DNA from: Antedon mediterranea
Taxonomy: Eukaryota > Echinodermata > Crinoidea > Comatulida > Antedonidae
Assembly (NCBI RefSeq): GCF_964355755.1
Contig: NC_092679.1
Span: forward strand, 5,022,001-5,086,000
Direction: 5' to 3'
DNA: 64,000 nucleotides
The notes below the pieces were generated by a model. That model saw only the letters and a program-made list of their open reading frames with translations, ran no database searches and was not told where the DNA came from. This document shows positions 31,181 to 41,700 of the stretch, in pieces (the first letter of the stretch is position 1; each line of letters starts with the position of its first letter). The position numbers were made by a program, and so were the translations under genes.

Positions 31181-31587
31181 GCGTTGTATCCCAGTGCGAA
31201 TAGGTTGAATTGAACATGTTTTCTTATAATTCTAATGCAAGCCTAGGACCTGCTTTGAATAGCTAATCAGCAACACGTTTTGCACTCGACGTGCCCTCCC
31301 TCAAACGATACGTGTTTCGTAAACATAGCTCTTACATGTTGCCAGTAAAAAGACAAGTGTGTCCAATAGTTCATAACTAATTTATTCGTCTTTTAATAAA
31401 ATCTTTAAAAAAAAGTGAACAAAAAAACCATTTCTTTTTCGAACTACTTTATTTTTCAACCAGTTCCTCATATCCATTTCTTTCCCATAACATATAATTC
31501 ACTGTCCCTTTAAACATATATATATCTTTCAATAATCAGCAACTCTAACCAAATCTATCTTTGATATATTATTATATTTGATATGAC

Positions 31588-31901
31588 TTAAAGATGTATT
31601 GTTCCCCTGAAAAAATTTTGTTGTTGAATATTACATTGTAATGTAACATAAAAGTTATCCACTTTGACCAAAAATTGAATAGAAAAAATTAATGTATTTA
31701 CCTGAAAAAATGTAATTTAAAGCAAAAAATGGTCAAATTGAATATTATCATTTATTTTGTCATTTTATAAGTGAAAACATGATTTTTTTTCGTTTTTTTC
31801 TATTGATGTGATTAACTTTATTAAAACTACAAAATAACATATTCAAAATCTGATTTAATTAATCTTCATTTTTCATGTTTGTTGAGGGACAATACATCTT
31901 T
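31588..31901. mobile_element. MITE family B copy 2
   Basis: TTAAAGATGTATTGTTCCCC at the left and GAGGGACAATACATCTTTGA at the right. The interior resembles 37714-38023 (CAAATTG, CATTTTATAAGT, ACTTTATTAAAACTAC, AATCTTCATTTTTCAT). Confidence 0.88.
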
Positions 31902-32056
31902 GACATTTTTGTAGCAAACGGTCCCATAATTCACCGTTACTTGTTGTTTACACACTTGTGGTGCATTATATACAATTTGTGAACGTATAAACTTACCATA
32001 CGATAAACAACCAAACTGTGTAATCAGATTTAACATTAGTTTGATATAGATGAATG

Positions 32057-32275
32057 CTTAAGCTTGGTTCCCACTAGCGACGCAACGTAACGCACTATAC
32101 GCAACGTAAGAAAATGCCCTTCCAATCATTGTGTTTGCCCCCACCTGCGTGAAATCAAACCTGCGATTTTTACAGCACTATTGCGTCGTCGGTTCCCACT
32201 TGCGCTTACGCCATGCATCACTTTGCGTCGATACGTCGCTGCGTTACGTTGCGTTCTAGTGGGAACCACGCTTAA
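32057..32275. mobile_element. palindromic MITE family A copy 4 (long subfamily)
   Basis: TTAAGCTTGGTTCCCACTAG at the left and CTAGTGGGAACCACGCTTAA at the right. The interior has the GAAAATGCCCTTCCAAT and GTTCCCACTTGCGC segments shared with 4859-5073 and 32690-33075 (long subfamily). Confidence 0.9.
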
Positions 32276-32484
32276 GCAACACTGTAATATTTATATATAC
32301 AACTAATATACTTGTATTTACATTGTGAAGTGTTCTATAATTAAGCTATGTCCGAGTGTGCCTATATTTGTAAATGGGGTTCGTGAAATGCCCTTTTCAA
32401 ACTAGAGATCAGCAACGAAAGTATAGTAAGTAGGCCTGGCTAGCTTAATGTACTGTCTAACTTGTGAAATACTGTGAAGTCAAC

Positions 32485-32648
32485 TTAGGCGTGGTTCCCA
32501 CTAGAACCTAACGCAAGGATGTAAACGCAACGCAAGCGTGTTGACCAATAACAAGCGACAGTTCGAATAATCCATCGCTCGTGATTGGTCAAATCACTTA
32601 CGTTGCGTTACGTCCTTGTGTTGCGTCTCTAGTGGGAACCAAGCATAA
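32485..32648. mobile_element. palindromic MITE family A copy 5
   Basis: TTAGGCGTGGTTCCCACTAG at the left and CTCTAGTGGGAACCAAGCAT at the right, with ACCAATAACAAGCGAC and CGTGATTGGTCAAATC inside. Confidence 0.9.
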
Positions 32649-32689
32649 GTGTGACTTAGCATGTTGATTAACCAAACTTAACTCAGTGC

Positions 32690-33075
32690 TAAAGCTTGTT
32701 TCTACTACAGTGTCGACGCAACCTACGCAACGTAAGAAAATGCCCTTCTAATAATTGTGTTTGCCCCCGCCTGCGTGAAAACAAACCTGCGATGTTTGCA
32801 GCATTATTGCGTCGTCGGTCCCCACTTGTTATAAAGCGTGGTTCCCACTAGCGACCCAACGCAAGGACGTAACGCAACGCAAGTGAAATAACCAATCACG
32901 AGCGATGGCTTATTCACTTGTGATTGCTAACTCTCTATAACTTCACTTGTCATTGGTTAAAACGCTTGCGTTGCGTTTACGTCCTTGCGTTACGTTCTAG
33001 TGGGAACCAAGCTTTACGCAACACAACACTTTGCGTCGATACGTCGCTGCATTGCGTCCTAGTGGGAACAACGCT
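32690..33075. mobile_element. MITE family A copy 6, split by a nested copy
   Basis: The left part (32690-32830) and the right part (33016-33075, CTTTGCGTCGATACGTCGCT...GTCCTAGTGGGAACAACGCTT) together form one long-subfamily copy like 32057-32275. It is interrupted exactly by the copy at 32835-33014. Confidence 0.85.
32835..33014. mobile_element. MITE family A copy 7, inserted inside copy 6
   Basis: A complete short-subfamily element, AAGCGTGGTTCCCACTAGCG to CTAGTGGGAACCAAGCTT, flanked by TA on both sides. The host copy resumes directly after it. This fixes the element ends and points to a TA target-site duplication. Confidence 0.85.
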
Positions 33076-33523
33076 TTACTCGCCATGCCGCCGGAAACAC
33101 GCGGACAGTTAGTTTTGCGTTTAGCAATTTAAATTATTATTTAATCCATATAAGTCAATAAATGTGTAATGTTAATGATAGAATCAACAGCTATTTAGCT
33201 GATTGATTAGAGCGCTGATTATTTTAGCACACACTTAATTTTCAAAGCGCGAGGGCATTGTGGGTTTATTTAAACCATTATTTTTTTGTGACAAAAAGTG
33301 ATACATTATAAAGAATTGGATTAAACTTATAATTCATAATACTGTTTTTAATGGAAGGGCATTAGTCGGTGACGTATGATGTAATGGCCCTAATAATCCC
33401 ATCAGTGGGTTCAAATACATATGGCAGTTAGCAGCAACAACGGTTGTTTTTCCACGCTACCTAGGCCTAATATACCAATCTATATTTTCATGACATAACT
33501 ATAAGTGGGCCAGAATAATTACC
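33076..33523. other. intergenic, no feature seen
   Basis: Nothing recognised between MITE copies. Confidence 0.4.
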
Positions 33524-33735
33524 ATGTTAAGTTTGGTTCTACCATCGGACGTAACACAACAACGACGCGTACGCGTAGTGAGTTGACCAATCAGAAGCGA
33601 CTGTTCGTATGGTCTATCGCGTCATAAAGTGAGTTGACCAATCAGAAGCGACTGTTCGGATGGTCTAACGCGTCATAAATACTATACACTCACTCCCGTT
33701 GTACTTGTGTTGCGTCCACGTAGATACCAAGCCTT
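33524..33735. mobile_element. MITE family A copy 8 (diverged)
   Basis: TTAAGTTTGGTTCTACCATC at the left and CACGTAGATACCAAGCCTTA at the right. An internal direct duplication of GTGAGTTGACCAATCAGAAG is visible. Confidence 0.75.
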
Positions 33736-33768
33736 ATTCTGTAAAGACCCCTTGTTTAGCACCTCTAA

Positions 33769-33931
33769 AGCTTGGTTCCCACTAGGAAGCAACACAAGAT
33801 CGTAGACGCAACGCAAGATCGTAGACGCAACGTAAGTGAGTTGACCAATCACAAGCGATGGATTTTCGAACTGCCGCTTTTCATTGGTCAACATGCTTGC
33901 GTTGCGTTTACGTCCTTACGTTGCGTTCTAC
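33769..33931. mobile_element. MITE family A copy 9, right end missing
   Basis: TAAAGCTTGGTTCCCACTAG at the left. The element stops at GTTGCGTTCTAC, where the next copy begins, so the right TIR is lost. Confidence 0.85.
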
Positions 33932-34115
33932 TAAAGCTTGGTTCCCACTAGAACGTAACGCAAGGACGTAAACGCAACGCAAACGTTTTAACCAATGACA
34001 AGCGAAGTTATAGACAGTTAGCAATCACAAGCGAATAAGCCATCGCTTGTGATTGGTCAATTCACTTGCGTTGCGTTACGTCCTTGTGTTGCGTCGCTAG
34101 TGGGAACCACGCTTA
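33931..34115. mobile_element. MITE family A copy 10
   Basis: TAAAGCTTGGTTCCCACTAG to CTAGTGGGAACCACGCTTAA. Nearly identical to the next copy, with which it is in tandem. Confidence 0.92.
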
Positions 34116-34297
34116 AGCTTGGTTCCCACTAGAACGTAACGCAAGGACGTAAACGCAACGCAAACGTTTTAACCAATGACAAGCGAAGTTATAGACAGTT
34201 ATCAATCACAAGCGAATAAGCCATCGCTTGTGATTGGTCAATTCACTTGCGTTGCGTTACTTCCTTGCGTTGCGTCGCTAGTGGGAACCACGCTTTA
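34113..34297. mobile_element. MITE family A copy 11
   Basis: Head-to-tail neighbour of copy 10 in the same orientation, sharing the junction TTAAGC and differing at only a few bases. Confidence 0.92.
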
Positions 34298-34299
34298 AG

Positions 34300-34610
34300 G
34301 GGGGCTCTCCAACGCTAGGTAATTGCATTAGGCTGCTCTGGGGCCATGTATTTAGCTCATAGTCGTTACGCTACTGATCATATATTTCCGAAAAGCATGT
34401 ATCAATTACTGTACTGATGTTAAGAATATGTAATTGCTTCACAATATCGATTCTGTACCGTCCTTAGTTTGAAATATTAATGTACAACCCAAGATATGAT
34501 TGAATGTAATGATTTACAAAACACTGACGTTTTCTATGAAAACATACTAAATATAATACTAAAGTACAATAAATAAAAGAAATGTCATTTTTTGATATAG
34601 ATAACTATCA
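34300..34610. other. intergenic, no feature seen
   Basis: No recognisable feature. Confidence 0.4.
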
Positions 34611-34613
34611 ATC

Positions 34614-34799
34614 TAAAGCTTGGTTCCCACTAGAACGTAACGCAAGGACGTAAACGCAACGCAAGCGTTTTAACCAATGACAAGCGAAGTTATAGACAGT
34701 TAGCAATCACAAGCGAATTAGCCATCGCTTGTGATTGGTCAATTCACTTGCGTTGCGTTACGTCCTTGTGTTGCGTCGCTAGTGGGAACCACGCTTTAG
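34614..34799. mobile_element. MITE family A copy 12
   Basis: TAAAGCTTGGTTCCCACTAG to CTAGTGGGAACCACGCTTTA. Near-identical to copies 10, 11 and the one at 42892. Confidence 0.92.
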
Positions 34800-35611
34800 C
34801 TTCATTTTAAACTTTTTCTGAGATCATATAGTCAATTTAATATCGACACTTTTCTTTTGATGATAATAAAGAGATTTTTCGGCCTTTTTAATTTTCATAG
34901 ATATCCTCATCTTCGCCATTTTTAAAAGGGCTAAATGTTCAGTAAAGTTTGGGGAAACTGTAATTGTATTTATATGAGTTTCCCGTCAGTTCCCTCCGTC
35001 CCTGAGCAATGCATATTTTTAAAAATTTAAGCAGTTTGAGATCAATTTGCGTTCATTGATATAATATTCTGGGCGGATAATTTAATGCTTTGTCTCTTTG
35101 GTTTTTGGACAAATGTTCGCCACTCTATTACCGTAACTAATCGCGGTTTCTTAGGAGCCGTTGAGTTGGACGAATTATAAGTAATTAAAATAAGCAGAAT
35201 CTACATACTGTACTTAATTACCTTATTTAAAATCACAGTTCGTCTAAAATGATATTACGACGTAAATGTAAAAACCCTGGAAATGTATTAAATATTTACA
35301 AAGCTCTTTCAGCTATCTATATAAATAATATCGATTAATAATCGATAATTATTTACAATGTCATACACTGATGGAATAATGACGTCACGAAGTGGCCAGC
35401 GATGTAGTTTGAATGCTTCGTCACTGTCGTATGAATATATTCACACACGTTAAGACTTGCCTTGAGTCACTGTGATCCAGTAGAAACAGTCGGTCTAGCT
35501 GGGTTTCACTCGAAACGCTTGGCTAGACCAGACTAGGCTAGGCTAATTATTCACCAGTTTCCACCTGAAAGTTGACAGCAAAACAGATCGAATTTTATTC
35601 TGAGTAGTTTC
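34800..35611. other. 3' flank of the globin gene
   Basis: AT-rich. An AATAAA on the minus strand (35599-35594) lies only 13 bases after the globin stop. No clearly better signal was identified. Short CTAGACCAG/CTAGGCTAGG words lie at 35520-35545. Nothing else seen. Confidence 0.4.
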
Positions 35612-35752
35612 TTAATCGTTTTGTTCTTCAAGTCCAATTTTCATTGTCCCAGAGATTATTTGAAAGAGTTTTCTCCAGGCTTGTTCATGATCATTGGTAC
35701 ACGCGTCTTGTAAGGCTTGTCCCAGTGCGTATACTAAAGCGTTCTCGACTGC
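35612..35752 (-). CDS. globin exon 3 (helices G-H, stop)
   Basis: Acceptor TTTTGACAG. It opens AVENALVYALGQ and contains AWRKLFQIISGTM, ending EEQND-TAA. Typical G/H helix sequence of a globin. Confidence 0.93.
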   Translation of the reverse strand, partial: AVENALVYALGQALQDACTNDHEQAWRKLFQIISGTMKIGLEEQND

Positions 35753-38700
35753 CTGTCAAAAGAGAGAAAAAAAAGTGTATATATATATATAATATAAAAA
35801 AAACTCCCTATTCAGGGACACTTTCCAGTGGAACAAACAAATTGTACTATATGTTTTAACACTATACGATCAGCCCCGGTTAAAGTATATGTCAGTAAAA
35901 CTCCTTAATCTGGGAAGACTTTAGTAGTATTATTTATATTATTAATACAGACCATTATACAAAGACAGTACAGTAGCAGTTCCTAGGAAGATCCAAAGAC
36001 AGCATAAAAAGCCATACCACTATCATCAACAATTATGTGAACACCAACCCGGTAATTACTAACACAAACTGTATAACATTTAAATAATACAACACATAGA
36101 TTATTACAAAATGTGCCTAATTAAAACTATATTATTTTATTTATTAATTTATTATTATTTATAATTAATTTATAAGGTCTATGTAATACAGTAAATACGT
36201 GAAGCTACATTTTAATTAATTTAATTTTGTGTATCATTAAAGTAAAGTCCTCATTTTTAAATTTCCTTTCTGTAAGAAATGATTTTAGTTAAATTTCGAA
36301 ATGTTCCTACTCTTTAGAAAGAAAAGAATTGCAATATATGTTTTAACATTAAAACGACCAGTCCCTATTCTGGAGACATCTCTATGTTAAAGAGACACTT
36401 TGTAGGACCCCAAATGTGCCTCCTAAAAAGGACTTCTATTGTGCGTTGAACACTAGACAAGTATTTAGTATTAAAGACGGTAACATATTTAACCTTTTTA
36501 TAATCGCCAAGACCTTCAGACGTGACACTGTGATATAGTGTGACGTGTCATAAATAATAATGTATACGAAAAGAAAAAAATAATTATATAGTTTAATCTG
36601 GTTTTAACTTTCGGTGAGTGGTCTCTTTAACTTGTGTTGTGGTCACAAGCGCTACATTCCTTGTCATTCGGAAAATGTTCAATATTGTTGCAAGATTAGG
36701 AATGAATCCTTCAATAATATCTGATTTTAGTTGGTTTGTAATGAGGTAGTTAGTTTAAATGCACAAGCCGTAACCAGCCTGCGGCTTACATCCCAAGTAG
36801 CACTATCAGTATATTTAACCGTAGGCAGTTACTTTATCAACATTAACTCATATCAATAATGTGTACGGATTGTATACAGAAACGAAACGACTAAATTACT
36901 CCTAATTGATATTTACATGTACTTTTATACCTTGATCTGCATCTGTTCTTAATTGTGTATACGATCTACGATGGGTTTGTATGTTAATATTTATGTCTCT
37001 TCGTTAATGTACCTTACAATATAGCAACCTTTAGGCCCAACTGCTTACTGAACTATATTGCTAATGCACTGCATACAGATCGCATTTAGTGGCCTTTTTA
37101 GTACAGGTTGTACAGTCTAGAATCTGAATTACCGTCTATTCTCTATCGAGTATTCTATCGGGTTTCCACTTGGGCGCGCGCAACTCAAGTAAGTTGACCA
37201 ATCACAATTGACAGTTGAGGATGATCCGTATGTGTGATTGGTCAAATTACTTGCGTTGCGCTTACGTCCTTGCGTTGCGCCCTAGTGGAAACCAATCTTT
37301 AAGAATGCAATACTATCGATCAGTTTTGTCTTCTCTTATTTATCTTCGTTTCTATTGTTTCATTCGATTATTGATAAAATATTTATACAATACCACCTGT
37401 AGATAATAATAATAATAATAATAATATTTTTATAGCGCACATACCACTCCAGAGTGCTCAAGGCGCATTTAAAAATAAAAAAGAAATAAATCATACAAAT
37501 TCCTGACAAATAAAATGCAATTTCTTTGGAGGGTCCCCATCCGTTATCGTTCTGTCGCGGTCCCGAACCCCTACCTAGGTGACCAAACAAAGGAGCAGGA
37601 TACACATTTGCCTTGCCACAGACGACCAGGTAGATGTAGGCAATGTATGCAGGAAACCAACACGAATATTTTTAAGACACCAATAAATGACAATATTTGT
37701 CCAGCTTTAGTTGTTAAAGATGTATTTCCCCCTGAAAAATAATTCTTAAAAATGTTGTTGGTGAATAAGATATTTTAATGTCGCATAAATAATGCGCATA
37801 AAAAAAAGGAATTTAACTGAAAAATAGTCAAATTGGCTGCCAGCCATGAATGTGTTTTTGGTTGAATTTAAAAAAAAAATTGCCATTTTATAAGTTAAAA
37901 CGTTTTGGTCATGTTTTTCTTTCTACGAAAGTATTAACTTTATTAAAACTACAAAGTAACCTATTCAAAGTTTGGTTTAATTAATCTTCATTTTTCATTT
38001 TTTGGGAGGACAATACATCTTTAAGGATTAGGTGTCTATGATCATGGAATAGTTTTTTTTTTCAATTATTACAATTTTACAAAAACACCTAACAGTTGCC
38101 TACACCTAAAAGAAGCGAGTGGTTGTCAGTTTGGTGACTATCATTTAAATGAATCTACATGACATACATACAACATACAACAAGTACCGTAACAATTATG
38201 TACAAAAAAGTAAAAAACATTGGTCGCCCACGACCGGTCAGCACCTCCGTTTTTTCTTGTTTTTTTTTTCTACAGGACAAAAGTCTATTATACAGTACCG
38301 AGACTTGGCTAATCGCCAGATCTCCCACGAAAAAAAAACTCACCGTAAAGAAAGCTGGTTTAACTCCATACTTTTGATGTTTTTTGCCTAGTTGTTTTAA
38401 TGTAGGGAAAATGATACTGAGGTTGTCGATGTTGTTTACTGCAGTGTTGATGGTGTTCATTACTCCACGCACATGTCTTTTAAAGAGTGGGTGACGTTTC
38501 AACTCGGCGTCAGTCCTCTCTCTCTTCCCAAAGGGAAATAAAAGTATCAACTCTGGATTTTGATCAAATAACCTGAAAATATATATTTAAAAACAAATAG
38601 ATGCACTAATTATATTAAATAGCATATTATAAAACTTTCTTGAAATAACGAGAGGAAAGATCGAAACGACTTTATTGTTTGGAGTAAGTTTTATACTATG

Positions 38701-41700
38701 TTGTATATTGTTATATATATTTCCCCACATTGTGTAAAATGGCAAAATCAGCACTGTGGTCATGTTATAAGAGTTATCTGATAAAACTTCTGGAAACTAG
38801 GAAACCTTTTGCCATTTTCTAGAATAGGAAATCTGTAAATTATAGTATAGGGAATTTTAAGGCCGTCGAACATTTTTTAAACCAAGGTAATACGAAGATA
38901 ACTTGTAATTATGCCGTTTTCCATATCTATAGGTAAATGTATAGAATGTGCATTTCTCTTGAGAACTGGAGCTTTTGGAGTTCTCAAGAGTCTTGCAAAT
39001 ACCTTTGGAGAAAATACACGTCTTCTTCTACATTTTGTTTGTGGTAAATACAGGCGTATAGCCTATAATAATATTGTATAACTCTTTTCAATTTGACAGT
39101 GATTCATTTCGCTTTTTGGTTAACCAGTCTTTTGGATTTTGAACTCTTTTGTTTTTTGTTTTGTTATGTGTTTGTTCTTTTCTGACGAAAAAAAAAATGA
39201 AATGGTAATGTTGATTCGTTTCTAATTCCCTTTTTGAAGAAAGTACTATACTACTACTACTACTTTTGGTAAACATACAGGCATACGTAGTCGTAAGATT
39301 TCTAAGTTTTTTGGAGAAGTACTATACTACTACTTTTGGTAAACATACATGCATAATGTATAGTCGTACATTTCAAGAATTAAAGAAATGAATTTGTGTT
39401 AAAAAACATCGCATAGAATGATTATTTGGGCTAAATAATGGGCTGTTCTGATTGGTCGATACCACCTCTTAAGAAATTGATTTGATTATTAGGAAAATCA
39501 TCATAAATAATACATACAAAGTGATAACATAAATTACTGACATTACAAATAAATATATTTATAAAAGATTTTTTTAGAAAGCCCAAAAAGCTTATTCGCT
39601 TATTTCCATTGGGATACTTTTATAATCTAAAATAGAAAATATTAAGGTTACAGAGTATTGAATAAAACATATAAATATAACAAGAAAAATAATATATATA
39701 AAACAAGTTAATTAAAAAGACTATGATTGCCTTTTATAGTTATTTGGTTGAACAAAAATGTGATTTAACATTTTTCTTAAAATTACTTATTAATTGATAA
39801 AGATAATGAAAAGATAAACAAAAGTGAATGTATTGTTAGCGACGAAAAAAGTAACTGACAAAATTCATGACATATATACACTATGTCAGTCAGAATGAAC
39901 AGATATTTAGCATTAATTGTACAAAAGTCCTTCTGTATACACTATAATGTAGTGAATGAATGAAATGTACTCAAAGTTAATATCGGTAATGCATGTGCTA
40001 AAACACATGTCTATCGCCATTAATCACTGCAGAGAACTCTCACTGCGATAGTAAAATGATGTCCTAAAATGATTTAGAGAGACGTTAAAATACTACGATA
40101 ACATTAAAGTGACCATCCAATTTTAAAGTTCAATTATTATAGAAATTCTGGATAACAATTTTAAACCAATCTTTATTTTTATTTTCCCACACGATTATTG
40201 GCAATGTGACCTTCAACCCAACACCCCCTCCCATCCCCCTTCCATCCCATCCCCCTTCCATCCCATCCCCCTTCCATCCCATCCCCCTTCCATCCCATCC
40301 CCCTTCCATCCTTCCCCCTTCCATCCCCCTTCCATCCCCCTTCCATCCCCTTTCATCCCCCTTTCATCCCCCTTTCATCCCCCTTTCATCCCCCTTCCAT
40401 CCCCCTTTCATCCCCCTTTTCCTCTATAATCTAAGACTAATTTCGCACTAAGATTTTCGCAAGCGGTCGGTTACGGTTTGACCGTGCGAATCAAGCGCAT
40501 GTTTTTGCACATGTCGTTTACACGTAAAATGATGTAAGGTTTCTCTAAAGCTACCGTACAAAACCGGTGATGTAATGGCAGTGAATATGTCATTAACATG
40601 TGTTGAGAAGATTTATGATAGGAAAAAATGATTATAGACACAATAGAACCACCGTTATTGTTTATACGATTGTGGCCTAATAATAAATGTGGAAACTAGA
40701 TTTGATTCAAACAAAAATCCAAAAACATTGATAGTAAATTATTAGAGCCTCAATCACAGTACACCAAATGTAAGACCCTCAATCACAGTACACCAAATGT
40801 AAGACCCTCAATCACAGTACACCAAATGTAAGACCCTCAATCACAGTACACCAAATGTAAGACCCTCAATCACAGTACACCAAATGTAAGACCCTCAATC
40901 ACAGTACACCAAATGTAAGACCCTCAATCACAGTACACCAAATGTAAGACCCTCAATCACAGTACACCAAATGTAAGACCCTCAATCACAGTACACCAAA
41001 TGTAAGACCCTCAATCACAGTACACCAAATGTAAGACCCTCAATCACAGTACACCAAATGTAAGACCCTCAATCACAGTACACCAAATGTAAGACCCTCA
41101 ATCACAGTACACCAAATGTAAGACCCTCAATCACAGTACACCAAATGTAAGACCCTCAATCACAGTACACCAAATGTAAGACCCTCAATCACAGTACACC
41201 AAATGTAAGACCCTCAATCACAGTACACCAAATGTAAGACCCTCAATCACAGTACACCAAATGTAAGACCCTCAATCACAGTACACCAAATGTAAGACCC
41301 TCAATCACAGTACACCAAATGTAAGACCCTCAATCACAGTACACCAAATGTAAGACCCTCAATCACAGTACACCAAATGTAAGACGGTGATCGGTCTATG
41401 TTTGAACAGGAGGGCCCACACGATCATAGTACCCAATTTAAAACGTGGTCCTTATTTTAAAAATAAAACTATTTGTCGAAATGAAATATATGAAAGCATA
41501 TAGTATTAAATGAATTCGACGTCGTGTAGTATATTTTAATGACAGAATTTGATAATGTTTATTAAACATTTTGTTGCGGTTGCTTTAAAGTAATTTTGTA
41601 AGAAGTAAATGAATCATGAAATATGACATTTCGAAATTTGTTGATAAAAATGGTATAATTAGCAGGGCATTCACATCTAGCAAGAAGTTAGTTTAATACA

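Noticed and set aside
40130-40451. Proline/serine-rich or Gly-rich small proteins
   Set aside because: Pure translation of the CATCCCCCTTC minisatellite.
40746-41385. CRISPR-like regular repeat
   Set aside because: Units are contiguous with no unique spacers, and the host is a eukaryote.
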